Shown here in pieces: positions 29,099-38,069 of a stretch of DNA of 64,000 nt. The DNA is from Vibrio azureus (GTDB lineage Bacteria; Pseudomonadota; Gammaproteobacteria; Enterobacterales; Vibrionaceae). Position 1 is the stretch's first letter, and the number at the start of each line of letters is the position of its first letter. The DNA lies in NCBI RefSeq assembly GCF_002849855.1, contig NZ_CP018616.1, positions 1,364,001 to 1,428,000 of the forward strand, read 5' to 3'. The position numbers and the translations under genes were made by a program. Under the pieces are notes generated by a model, which was given only the letters and a program-made list of their open reading frames with translations, was not told the origin of the DNA and did not search any database.

Positions 29099-29638
29099 AT
29101 GAAAGGAATTATTTTTACCGAATTTATAGAGTTAGTGGAAGAAAAATTTGGTTTAGAGGTCGTTGATAAAATGTTTCTTATGGCTAATGACGAGGGTATT
29201 TATACTTCTGTTGGGAGCTATGACCATCGACAACTCGTGAAACTTATCACTCAATTAAGCAAACTGACAGGAATATCATCAGAAGCTCTTCAAGAAACCT
29301 TTGGGGAGTCAGTGTTTTCAAACTTGATGAAGTCCATACCTAGTGGGATCAATTATCAAAATTTCACCACAACCTTTGTCTTTATCCGTAAAGTTGAAGA
29401 TTTAATCCATGTTGAAGTCAAAAAGCTCTATCCAAATACTAAACCCCCTCAATTTGATTTTATAAGCGAAACAAAATCTGAAATGGTTTTCGATTACCAT
29501 AGTGCACGCTGTATGTCTCACGTTTGCCTTGGTTTGATCAAAGGCTGTGCTCAATACTTTAATGAAATAGTTGATGTTATTTATCAGAATCAAACTGCGA
29601 ATGGTGATCATGTTCGTTTTCATCTAGAGGTGAGGTAG
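29099..29638 (+). CDS. hnoX: H-NOX heme nitric-oxide-binding protein
   Basis: The 179-residue protein is a stand-alone H-NOX domain. The proximal heme ligand is His104 in KVEDLIHVEVKKLYP and the heme-propionate motif YxSxR is Tyr133-Ser135-Arg137 in DYHSARCMS. Such proteins bind NO tightly and control a partner kinase or cyclase. Here the partner is the hybrid kinase 6 bp downstream, so the pair forms a known NO-signalling module of vibrios. No distal-pocket tyrosine for O2 binding is evident, consistent with NO selectivity, but this cannot be settled by reading. Confidence 0.94.
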   Translation: MKGIIFTEFIELVEEKFGLEVVDKMFLMANDEGIYTSVGSYDHRQLVKLITQLSKLTGISSEALQETFGESVFSNLMKSIPSGINYQNFTTTFVFIRKVEDLIHVEVKKLYPNTKPPQFDFISETKSEMVFDYHSARCMSHVCLGLIKGCAQYFNEIVDVIYQNQTANGDHVRFHLEVR

Positions 29639-29644
29639 GTAACT

Positions 29645-31348
29645 ATGGACTCACCACTAGAAAGAAAGCTTAGGCGAGAAACTCACTCCAGAAAGGTGGC
29701 AGAAAGGCTATTAGAGGAGAAAAGTTTAGAGCTTTATGAGTCCAACCGTGTCCTCAGTTTAGCGCTAAAAAAGCTTGAAATGCAATCTGAAAGCGACTTA
29801 CGCAAATTGGAATTTAAAGAATTAATAGATGCAGCTTTGATTCGCTTTGGGCGACTTTTTCTTTCAAGCACTTTTGATGAAAAAACTGTAGAGTGTTTTT
29901 TTAAGGAATTGACCAACAATTCTGTTGTAGAAGCCACTTATATGCACCTTGACCGTGAATATGTTAGATCATTAATTCGCTACCAGTATGGTCAGGCAGA
30001 ACTGGCTTGTATGAAGAAAACACCAGCTCAATCATGCTGGGATGGTCACTGCTTTCATGTTCCTATTATTCTCGATGATTGTAAAATTGGTGAGATAGTT
30101 TTTTTAGTCTCTGATGCTTATTCCAAACAAACCTTTATAACGAAACAGTTCGGTTTGGTATCAGAGTTAATCCACGGTTTGATCAGTCGACATTTAAGTC
30201 TAGAGCGTGAAATAGAGTTACGTAAAAGGGCGGAGGAGTCCGATCAAGCCACGAAAGATTTTGTTGCAATGATTAACCATGAACTAAGGACTCCTCTCAA
30301 TGGCGTTCTTGGAAGTGCAGAATTGTTGAATAAGACGGAGTTAGCAGTTGAACAAACGGATTACCTCAATAACTTAGTACAATCTGGTGAATTGTTGCGA
30401 GTGATTATTAATGACCTACTGGACTTTAGTAAAATGAACGCAGGAATGATGGAAATCATCGGCCATTCATTTTCATGGTTAGAACTTGAACAAACACTCA
30501 CAGGCCTTTTTATCACTAAAGCATCTGAAAAGAAGATTGATTTTTCAATAAAAAAACGTTCAAAAATACCTAATTATTTGTTTGGTGATTGTGAAAGACT
30601 CACTCAAATTCTCGTTAATTTGATTGGAAACGCAATTAAGTTTACTTCTAAAGGAGGAGTTGAACTTGATGTAGAGTGGTCTGAGGGGTATTTATTCTTT
30701 GAAGTCGCTGATACGGGGATTGGTATCCCTCCAGAGGCACAAACGGCTCTGTTTGATCCTTTTGTCCAAGCGGATCCATCAAGTAAACGTAAATTCGAAG
30801 GAACTGGGCTTGGATTGGCGATTTGTAAAAACTTAGTGGATTTGATGGAAGGAGAGATCAGTTTTGTAAGCGAGCTCCATAAAGGAACCCTTTTTCGTGT
30901 TAAACTTCCTTTTAGTCAGGGACGGGAGCAAATGGTGATGGAAGAACAATTACTATCTTTAACATCGGGCGATATCACAGGATGCTCGATATTGGTGGTT
31001 GATGATATCAGAATGAATCAAGTTATTGTGATGCAAATGCTTAAAAAGTTCGGAATTAAGCCAAAGTTGTCTGATAATGGGCAAGAAGCGATAGCTCTGG
31101 CCGAAAGTGAGCCCTATGACTTGATTTTTATGGATTGTCGAATGCCTGAAATGGACGGTTACGAAGCGACGACATTTCTTCGCGAAAGGGGATACCGCAA
31201 ACCTATCATCGCTCTAACAGCAGGGACGACTCTTTCTGAGAGAGATAAGTGTATCCAAAGTGGGATGGATGATATCTTAACTAAGCCATTCACAAGCGAA
31301 GAAATTGAGTGCATCATCATCAAATGGCTTGGTCGTGAGCGGCTTTGA
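29645..31348 (+). CDS. hnoK: H-NOX-associated hybrid histidine kinase (HnoK/HqsK-like)
   Basis: The 567-residue soluble protein has an N-terminal coiled-coil (residues 1-60) and a cysteine-containing sensory region (Cys near 122, 131, 136 and 146). A HisKA box NHELRTPLNGVLGSAELL follows with the phospho-accepting His212, then HATPase motifs (NLIGNAIKFTSKGG, DTGIGIP, GTGLGLAI) and a C-terminal receiver with the phospho-Asp near residue 497 in FMDCRMPEMDG. No Hpt domain is present, so phosphate must pass to a separate Hpt protein, such as LuxU as reported for V. harveyi and V. parahaemolyticus. NO-bound H-NOX inhibits such kinases. Confidence 0.92.
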   Translation: MDSPLERKLRRETHSRKVAERLLEEKSLELYESNRVLSLALKKLEMQSESDLRKLEFKELIDAALIRFGRLFLSSTFDEKTVECFFKELTNNSVVEATYMHLDREYVRSLIRYQYGQAELACMKKTPAQSCWDGHCFHVPIILDDCKIGEIVFLVSDAYSKQTFITKQFGLVSELIHGLISRHLSLEREIELRKRAEESDQATKDFVAMINHELRTPLNGVLGSAELLNKTELAVEQTDYLNNLVQSGELLRVIINDLLDFSKMNAGMMEIIGHSFSWLELEQTLTGLFITKASEKKIDFSIKKRSKIPNYLFGDCERLTQILVNLIGNAIKFTSKGGVELDVEWSEGYLFFEVADTGIGIPPEAQTALFDPFVQADPSSKRKFEGTGLGLAICKNLVDLMEGEISFVSELHKGTLFRVKLPFSQGREQMVMEEQLLSLTSGDITGCSILVVDDIRMNQVIVMQMLKKFGIKPKLSDNGQEAIALAESEPYDLIFMDCRMPEMDGYEATTFLRERGYRKPIIALTAGTTLSERDKCIQSGMDDILTKPFTSEEIECIIIKWLGRERL

Positions 31349-31458
31349 ATAACTGTGTGTTCACTGTCTGTAGCACTCAATTTTATAGAGCTTTACCAAA
31401 CCCCTTCAATGTTCAAATATCCCCGAATTTAACTTCGAAAGACGTTACTTTCCAATTT

Positions 31459-31499
31459 CAAGTGACATCGTTCCGAATTAAACCCCTTGATGTCACTTG
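31459..31499. repeat. Perfect 11-bp inverted repeat, minimal form of the intergenic repeat
   Basis: CAAGTGACATC (31459-31469) and GATGTCACTTG (31489-31499) are exact reverse complements with a 19-base loop. The arms match the CAAGTGAC end of the intergenic repeat family. It lies between the convergent hnoK and pabB genes and may also end transcription. Confidence 0.6.
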
Positions 31500-31522
31500 G
31501 GTCTAGAATAGGTTGATAGAGC

Positions 31523-32893
31523 CTAGCCCAAGGCTGGTAGTATCTTAGACAGTTTGTCCAGAGTCTCTTGGTATTCAGAATCTACTTGACTATCTGCGAC
31601 AATACCACCGCCAGCCCATGCATAAATTTGTTGATTTTCTGTGATAAGAGTACGAATGGTAATGCTGGTATCCATCTGACCATGGCGAGAAACATAACCA
31701 ATACTTCCGCAATAGGCGCTTCTCCGGTGTGGTTCCAACTCCTCGATAATTTTCATAGCTCTGACTTTAGGGGCGCCTGTAATTGAGCCTCCAGGAAAGC
31801 AAGCACGTAATAAGTCGGTGGGGCTATAGCGGCTGTCTAAGCGGGCTTGAATGGTGCTGACTAAATGATGGACGGCTGGGAAACTTTCTATTTTGAAGAG
31901 TTTAGGTACATGAACACTGCCAGGTTGAGCGACACGGCCGATATCATTACGCAGCAGATCAACAATCATTAAGTTTTCTGCTTGGTCTTTCTCTGCTTGC
32001 ATCAAATCTTCTGCGTTAGCTTGGTCGATCTTATTATCAGAGTGGCGTGGACGTGTTCCTTTGATTGGCTTGGTTTCAATAATATTATCTTTGAGTTCAA
32101 TGAAGCGCTCAGGGGATACACTAAGAATTGTCGTTCGCGGCATTCTGATAAAAGCCGAAAAAGGAGCTTGATTTTCTTTGGCTAAACGGAGATAAGCTTG
32201 CCATTCACTCCCTTTATAAGGTGCTTCGAAGCGCTGCGCAAGGTTAATCTGGTAGCAATCACCACTTGATAGGTAATCTTGCACTTGCTCAAAACGTTTG
32301 GCATAAGACTCTGGTGTCATGTTGGATTGCCAAGGTCCAAGCAGTTGAAAAGTTGAGGCTGCTTGAGATGACTGCTGGTGGAGCCACTGCCACGCTTGTT
32401 CGGTATTTTGACCTACTAGGTGAGCACTTTTAAGCTTGTGATCGACAATCACTGCCCATTCATAAATACCAACAGCCATATCGGGTGAGCTAAGGTCTCG
32501 TAAAGCGCACTCAGGTATGGTTTCAACCTGACGCCCCAAATCGTAGCTGAAATAACCAAGTGCTCCGCCAACAAAGGGTAAATCCCACTTTGATGGTAGT
32601 GATAAAGACGGAAGCAGACGGTGTTGCAGTTTTCCTAATAAAGAGAATGGGTCCTCAGTAGATATATCTTCTTGAGAGTTGGTTTTGATGTACGTTTTAT
32701 TCCCAGAAGTTTCTAAGGTAGCAATAGGTTTCGCGACCAAGATATCAAAGCGACTGTCACAGTGAATTTGCGAAGCGGAATGTAACAGCATAGCCCAAGG
32801 CTGATCTTCAATAAGAGAGAAAAGAGAGATCGCGAGGTGGTTGGAGTATTTCAGTGACTTAAAATTAAGCAATTGCGTGTCCATGTTGTTCAT
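31523..32893 (-). CDS. pabB: Aminodeoxychorismate synthase component I
   Basis: The protein (456 residues from the ATG at 32893) has the N-terminal anthranilate-synthase-like region (PWAMLLHSASQIHCDSRFDI, as in E. coli PabB) and a chorismate-binding C-terminal domain. Visible motifs are ILSVSPERFIELKD, the nucleophile-lysine motif PIKGTRPRHSD, NDIGRVAQPGSV and FPGGSITGAPKVRAM. PIKGT separates PabB from TrpE (PIAGT). It makes 4-amino-4-deoxychorismate for folate synthesis together with PabA. Starts at 32893, 32884 or a TTG at 32911 are possible; none has a clear ribosome binding site. Divergent from the fumarase gene. Confidence 0.93.
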   Translation of the reverse strand: MNNMDTQLLNFKSLKYSNHLAISLFSLIEDQPWAMLLHSASQIHCDSRFDILVAKPIATLETSGNKTYIKTNSQEDISTEDPFSLLGKLQHRLLPSLSLPSKWDLPFVGGALGYFSYDLGRQVETIPECALRDLSSPDMAVGIYEWAVIVDHKLKSAHLVGQNTEQAWQWLHQQSSQAASTFQLLGPWQSNMTPESYAKRFEQVQDYLSSGDCYQINLAQRFEAPYKGSEWQAYLRLAKENQAPFSAFIRMPRTTILSVSPERFIELKDNIIETKPIKGTRPRHSDNKIDQANAEDLMQAEKDQAENLMIVDLLRNDIGRVAQPGSVHVPKLFKIESFPAVHHLVSTIQARLDSRYSPTDLLRACFPGGSITGAPKVRAMKIIEELEPHRRSAYCGSIGYVSRHGQMDTSITIRTLITENQQIYAWAGGGIVADSQVDSEYQETLDKLSKILPALG

Positions 32894-33153
32894 TTGTTTA
32901 ATTTGTGACAAAGAGTTTGTTCACATGCATAGCAAGTCGTGGTCAGCGAGAGTATCATAATTACTTGTGCAGCCAAATACTCCTCTTAAGAATACCAAGA
33001 GGTCGTTTTTAGAGAACAAACTTTGGCTCACCTAGGATTTCATTTAATTGTGTATCGAAACTCGCCATTCGATAGTCGAATTATGAAGATAATAACCGCA
33101 ATAGAGTCCTAGCCAATAAACGGAAGCAAAACATAACAATAACGAGGCATGCA

Positions 33154-34671
33154 ATGACGATAATACGCAAGCAGGATGTCATCAGCAGTGTTGCTGATGC
33201 GCTACAGTATATCTCTTACTACCATCCACTGGATTTTGTTCAAGCTCTTGAAAAAGCTTATCATCGCGAAGAGAGTCAGGCGGCCAAAGATGCCATGGCT
33301 CAAATTTTGATCAACTCTCGAATGTCTGCAGAGGGGCACCGACCTATTTGTCAAGATACGGGAATCGTGACTTGTTTCGTGAACATCGGTATGGCTGTGC
33401 AATGGGACTCAACAGACATGACGGTACAGCAAATGGTAGACGAAGGGGTGAGACAGGCGTACACCAACCCCGATAACCCCCTACGCGCGTCAGTTCTTAT
33501 GGACCCGGCGGGTAAGCGCATTAATACCAAAGACAATACGCCAGCAGTTGTGCATATTAACATGGTGCCTGGCGATAAAGTTGAAATTCAAATCGCGGCG
33601 AAAGGTGGCGGTTCTGAAAACAAAACGAAAATGGTCATGCTCAACCCATCGGATGATATTGCTGCTTGGGTAGAAAAAACACTGCCAACAATGGGAGCAG
33701 GGTGGTGTCCACCTGGGATGCTTGGCATTGGTATTGGTGGAACAGCTGAAAAAGCAGCGGTGCTTGCTAAAGAGTCTTTGATGGAGCACATTGACATACA
33801 AGAGCTGATAGACCGTGGCCCGCAGAATGCAGAAGAAGAGTTACGTCTTGATATTTTTAATCGAGTAAACAAGCTTGGTATTGGCGCTCAAGGATTAGGT
33901 GGTTTGACGACGGTTGTTGACGTAAAAATAAAAACGGCCCCAACTCATGCTGCCTCTAAACCAGTGTGCTTGATCCCGAACTGTGCTGCGACGCGCCACG
34001 TTCACTTTACTCTTGATGGAAGCGGTCCTGCAGAACTCACTCCACCAAAATTAGAAGATTGGCCAGATATTACTTGGGAAGCTGGAGCAAATACGAGACG
34101 CGTAAACTTAGACACATTGACGAAAGAAGACGTCACCGAATGGAAAACCGGTGAAACCGTTCTACTTTCAGGTAAAATTCTCACAGGCCGAGATGCCGCA
34201 CACAAACGCATACAAGGCATGTTAGAATCCGGTGAAGGTTTACCTGATGGCGTCGATTTAAAAGGTAAGTTCATCTACTACGTTGGCCCTGTGGATGCTG
34301 TGGGTAATGAAGTTGTTGGGCCTGCGGGACCGACAACTTCAACTCGTATGGATAAATTTACGGATATGATGCTCGAGCAAACCGGTATCATGGGTATGAT
34401 CGGTAAAGCAGAGCGTGGCCCTGCGACAGTTGAGTCGATTAAAAATCATAAATCAGTGTATTTAATGGCAGTCGGTGGTGCGGCTTACTTGGTTGCTAAA
34501 GCCATTAAAAAAGCCAGAGTCGTGGCATTTGAAGATTTAGGTATGGAAGCCATTTACGAGTTTGAAGTTGAGGATATGCCCGTCACAGTTGCGGTTGATT
34601 CAAACGGTGTTAATGCTCACCAAATTGGACCTGATACGTGGAAAGTAAAAATCCAAGAAATGGAATCCTAG
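33154..34671 (+). CDS. Class I (iron-sulfur) fumarate hydratase
   Basis: The 505-residue protein has both parts of class I fumarases fused. The alpha part has cluster cysteines in RPICQDTGIVT and IPNCAATRHVHF plus a conserved GIGIGGTAEKAA. The beta part has GKILTGRDAAHKRI and YYVGPVDAVGNEVVGPAGPT. It hydrates fumarate to L-malate with an oxygen-sensitive 4Fe-4S cluster; a tartrate-dehydratase-like activity is a less likely alternative. It is shorter than E. coli FumA (about 548). It is followed by a strong terminator and is divergent from pabB. Confidence 0.93.
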   Translation: MTIIRKQDVISSVADALQYISYYHPLDFVQALEKAYHREESQAAKDAMAQILINSRMSAEGHRPICQDTGIVTCFVNIGMAVQWDSTDMTVQQMVDEGVRQAYTNPDNPLRASVLMDPAGKRINTKDNTPAVVHINMVPGDKVEIQIAAKGGGSENKTKMVMLNPSDDIAAWVEKTLPTMGAGWCPPGMLGIGIGGTAEKAAVLAKESLMEHIDIQELIDRGPQNAEEELRLDIFNRVNKLGIGAQGLGGLTTVVDVKIKTAPTHAASKPVCLIPNCAATRHVHFTLDGSGPAELTPPKLEDWPDITWEAGANTRRVNLDTLTKEDVTEWKTGETVLLSGKILTGRDAAHKRIQGMLESGEGLPDGVDLKGKFIYYVGPVDAVGNEVVGPAGPTTSTRMDKFTDMMLEQTGIMGMIGKAERGPATVESIKNHKSVYLMAVGGAAYLVAKAIKKARVVAFEDLGMEAIYEFEVEDMPVTVAVDSNGVNAHQIGPDTWKVKIQEMES

Positions 34672-34738
34672 TTCTGAAAACGACCAATCTTCACGATTTC
34701 ATCGTGTAATAAAGATTAATTGCCATTGGTAAGTTAAC

Positions 34739-34766
34739 AAAAGTGCAGCAAAGTCTGCACTTTTTT
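34739..34766 (+). terminator. Rho-independent terminator of the fumarase gene
   Basis: AAAAGTGCAG (34739-34748) pairs with CTGCACTTTT (34755-34764) around a 6-base loop and continues into a T-run. Confidence 0.9.
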
Positions 34767-34772
34767 ACTATA

Positions 34773-35040
34773 TATACCCAAGTGACCTCAAGATGCTTGA
34801 TTCAGAGCGAGGTCACTGAGTCGAATTCAAGGAAGACAGCGAAGCGGAATAGTATTCTCTTTCCAAGTTGTCTGACGAAAGAAGTCGGCTCAGTGACACG
34901 CTCCCAAAGGGCGAGTGGCCTTAACTCTCAGGCTTTGTTAACGATTCTCAATGTAGAACGACTATATCTTCGAATCGTTGCCGCGCCTGAAAGTTAAGGT
35001 CATCTCGCTGAACACAGCATCTTGAGGTTACTTGGGTATA
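34773..35040. repeat. Long-form palindromic intergenic repeat (268 bp)
   Basis: Ends are near-perfect (TATACCCAAGTGACCTCAAG and CTTGAGGTTACTTGGGTATA). Compared with the copy at 5081 it carries about 88 extra bases after GATTCAG (roughly 34806-34893), which contain their own potential arms GAGTCGA and TCGGCTC. After that the core (ACGCTCCCAAAGGGCGAGTG and on) matches closely. A TATACCCAAGCGG piece directly after the right end may be the start of another decayed copy. Confidence 0.9.
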
Positions 35041-35080
35041 TACCCAAGCGGCCAAGTTATTTTTATAAGAGGTTCATATT

Positions 35081-35263
35081 ATGCGGTTTATACAAATACT
35101 TCAGATGATACTGGTAATAGTTGTTGGTAGTTTCGTAGGGTATGACATGATCTTTCATGGCGTTAGCGTATTTGATGATAAGTATGTGGTAATGACATGT
35201 GTGTTAGGATTTCTTTTAGAAGTGGCCTTATTTGTTATTTATAAATTAATTGAAGATGATTAA
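35081..35263 (+). CDS. Small inner-membrane protein (60 aa), unknown function
   Basis: The 60-residue product has two hydrophobic helices: residues about 4-22 (IQILQMILVIVVGSFVGYDM) and about 36-54 (VVMTCVLGFLLEVALFVIY), with a charged end KLIEDD. AGAGG precedes the ATG at good distance. It begins 40 bp after a repeat copy and has no close partner. I do not recognise a named family. The clean ribosome binding site and membrane-protein composition support a real gene. Confidence 0.65.
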   Translation: MRFIQILQMILVIVVGSFVGYDMIFHGVSVFDDKYVVMTCVLGFLLEVALFVIYKLIEDD

Positions 35264-35558
35264 ATTGATTTGACTGTATTTTGCAATGTTACCATTTACC
35301 CTTTACGTTTGTACCAAGTGTGAACCGTGCCATTCATCTTCTATTAAGAAAAGAACCTGTAAACTGTGTCTACTGAAGGTAAAGATTTATTTGGGACGCT
35401 TGCCCTTTATGAGCAAGTTCGCTTCGTGAGCTTCCTTGAGCTAGTGTTGTGATAACATTATTAGTTAAGCGTATGAGTTAAAAGGTAAAAAGTGTAAAAT
35501 CTTCAAACGACTGATTTAGAACATTTGGCTTGCGTGTAGTTAAAGAGAATATAAACGT

Positions 35559-36932
35559 ATGAAAAGAATAACCCAAGAAATGAGTGATTTTATCAATCGT
35601 GGACTGGATTCAAATATCAGAATTGCGGTCACTGGATTATCTAGAGCAGGTAAAACCGCCTTTATCACCTCCTTGGTTAATCAACTTCTACACACAGCGA
35701 CTCATGACAACTTGCCTTTAATGGCTGCGGCAAGAGACAAACGTTTGGTAGGGGCAAAACGAGAACCTCAAACTAACATGTTGGTCCCACGATTTGCTTA
35801 TGATGATGCTATGGCGCAAATACACCAGAGTCCTCCTCAGTGGCCTGTACCTACTCGTGATGTGAGTGAAATACGTTTAGCATTAAAATATAAGCCCAAT
35901 AAGTCGACTAAGAAGTTATTTAGTAAAACAGCTGTTCTGCATGTTGATATTATCGATTACCCGGGTGAGTGGCTGTTAGATCTTCCCTTGCTTGATATGG
36001 ACTTTAAAACTTGGTCTCAGACTCAATTTTCTGCATTGAAGGGCAAGCGAGCTGAACTTGCCCAGACTTGGTTAGCCGAGCTGGAAAGCCTTAACCTAAC
36101 GTCTGAACTGGATGAAAAAAAGTTAGAAAAAGTATCTCAAGCGTACACGGAGTTCCTACATAGTTGTAAAAACGAAGGACTTCATTGGGTTCAGCCAGGA
36201 CGTTTTGTTTTACCCGGAGAGCTAAGTGGTGCGCCTGTTTTACAGTTTTTTCCTTGTGTTCAGCCAAGTGGTCAAATAAGCAAAGACTCAAATTTTGCTG
36301 TCTTAGAAGCACGGTATCATGAATATCAACAAAAAGTTGTTAAAGCATTTTATAAGCATCACTTTTCTACCTTTGATCGGCAAATTGTCCTAGTCGATTG
36401 TTTGCAACCTCTCAATGTTGGAGATGAAGCATTTCATGATATGCGTTTTGCGATAGAGCAAATTATGCATAGCTTTCGTTATGGTAGAAATGGAATGTTG
36501 CGACGTTTGTTTGCACCTAAGATTGACAAAGTGTTGTTTGCAGCGACTAAAGCGGATCATGTGACACCAGAGCAGCATCCTAATATGGTGTCACTATTAC
36601 AACAGATGGTGCATCCCGTTTGGCAAAACGCGGCTTATGAAAACATTGAAATGAGTTGCATGAGTATTGCATCGATACAAGCTACAACAGCTGGAATGAT
36701 CTCATCAGGAAATGATCCCGTTCCTGCGATACAAGGAACCACCCTGGATGGACAGGCTCTGACAGTCTTTCCCGGTGAAGTGCCCAGCCGATTACCTAAT
36801 CGAATGTATTGGCAGCATAGCCATTTTGATTTTACATCTTTTCAGCCATTGATGTATCAAAGGGATGAGCCCGTTAAACATATTCGCTTAGATAAAGCCT
36901 TGGAATACTTATTGGGAGATAAATTAAAGTGA
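35559..36932 (+). CDS. ycjX: YcjX family P-loop GTPase-like protein
   Basis: The 457-residue protein starts with a P-loop [10 protein letters not shown] (residues 26-35), then [14 protein letters not shown] (a DxPGE switch motif typical of YcjX), and later [14 protein letters not shown] (a TKAD-type nucleotide specificity motif). YcjX is a stress-linked P-loop protein of unknown precise role, conserved next to YcjF and, in many bacteria, the phage-shock genes. Here it overlaps ycjF by 4 bases (GTGA), and tyrR follows, the same order as in E. coli (ycjX-ycjF-tyrR). Confidence 0.95.
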   Translation: MKRITQEMSDFINRGLDSNIRIAVTGLSRAGKTAFITSLVNQLLHTATHDNLPLMAAARDKRLVGAKREPQTNMLVPRFAYDDAMAQIHQSPPQWPVPTRDVSEIRLALKYKPNKSTKKLFSKTAVLHVDIIDYPGEWLLDLPLLDMDFKTWSQTQFSALKGKRAELAQTWLAELESLNLTSELDEKKLEKVSQAYTEFLHSCKNEGLHWVQPGRFVLPGELSGAPVLQFFPCVQPSGQISKDSNFAVLEARYHEYQQKVVKAFYKHHFSTFDRQIVLVDCLQPLNVGDEAFHDMRFAIEQIMHSFRYGRNGMLRRLFAPKIDKVLFAATKADHVTPEQHPNMVSLLQQMVHPVWQNAAYENIEMSCMSIASIQATTAGMISSGNDPVPAIQGTTLDGQALTVFPGEVPSRLPNRMYWQHSHFDFTSFQPLMYQRDEPVKHIRLDKALEYLLGDKLK

Positions 36933-37969
36933 GTGAACTTAAACCAAAACAAGTCTTTTCTGAACCAATAATACAAGCAGATAATGGCCCTATCCCTGAA
37001 GAATTAACAGCACAGAAAACATTTGATGAAAGCATGGATTTCGTGCCGGCTGAAGCCGAAAAGATTAATGAAGAGACCGAAACGGAACAACAGTTTGAGC
37101 AGTTGATTCGTCCTAAATCAGGTAAAAGATGGCTCATGACGGGTGTTTGTGCAGCCTTTAGTGGTTTAGTCTTTTGGCAGGCCATTGAGTCGGTATCGAC
37201 TGCCTTATTTTCTTCCGATTGGTTAGCCGTGGGTTGGGCTTGTTTCATCACCATGATTGCGACATTGGGGCTTGGGGCGTTGGTCAAAGAGCTTTGGAAA
37301 TTACGTAAGTTACGTCATCACTTTACTCTCCAAGAAGAGGGGGAGACCTTACTTCAAAGTCAAAGTGTTGGACGTGGTAAGGCATTTTGTGAAAAATTAG
37401 CGGATCAAAGTGGTATTGTTGAAGAAAACCCTAGTTTTGATCGTTGGCAAAATAGTATCAACTCAGTACACAATGATGCAGAAATATTAGAAATGTATGA
37501 TGCTATGGTTGTTAGTCAACAGGATAAACTTGCAGCAAAAGTGGTTTCACAACATGCCACGGAGGCGGCAGCGTTGGTCGCTTTGAGTCCACTGGCAATT
37601 GCAGATATGTTATTGGTCGCTTGGCGTAATTTAAAAATGGTTGATAAGTTGTCACAGATTTATGGTGTGGAATTGGGTTACGCATCTAGAGTTCAATTAT
37701 TGCGCTCAGTTTTTGTGAACATGGCCTTAGCAGGAGCCAGTGAATTAGCGATTGATGCAAGTATGGACCTTATGTCAATGGATCTTGCAGGCAAAGTCTC
37801 TGCAAGAGCAGGGCAAGGCTTGGGAGTTGGGATCTTAACTGCCCGCTTAGGACTAAAAGCGATGGCATTATTACGCCCTTTACCATGGAATCCAGAGCGA
37901 AAAGTGAAACTATCGGCAATACGTAAAGAAGTGGTCGCAAAAATCGCCTCAATTACGATGAAAGCATAA
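36929..37969 (+). CDS. ycjF: YcjF/TIGR01620 family inner-membrane protein
   Basis: The 346-residue protein has an acidic cytoplasmic N-terminus, two membrane segments (about residues 68-90 and 98-120: [35 protein letters not shown]) and a DUF697-like C-terminal domain ([34 protein letters not shown]). It starts at a GTG overlapping the ycjX stop, so the two are translationally coupled. The role is unknown; association with YcjX and envelope stress is known from Enterobacteria. Confidence 0.92.
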   Translation: MSELKPKQVFSEPIIQADNGPIPEELTAQKTFDESMDFVPAEAEKINEETETEQQFEQLIRPKSGKRWLMTGVCAAFSGLVFWQAIESVSTALFSSDWLAVGWACFITMIATLGLGALVKELWKLRKLRHHFTLQEEGETLLQSQSVGRGKAFCEKLADQSGIVEENPSFDRWQNSINSVHNDAEILEMYDAMVVSQQDKLAAKVVSQHATEAAALVALSPLAIADMLLVAWRNLKMVDKLSQIYGVELGYASRVQLLRSVFVNMALAGASELAIDASMDLMSMDLAGKVSARAGQGLGVGILTARLGLKAMALLRPLPWNPERKVKLSAIRKEVVAKIASITMKA

Positions 37970-38069
37970 TCAATCTCTTAAATGACAGTATCGGATGACT
38001 TGACGGCATACCACGCTTGGTAGAAACTACTGTCAAGTTTTCCTGACAGTAATCAATTGGGATTTTTAA

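Noticed and set aside
34743..34997. 84-codon plus-strand ORF after the fumarase gene
   Set aside because: It starts inside the fumarase terminator and runs through the long-form repeat; not a gene.
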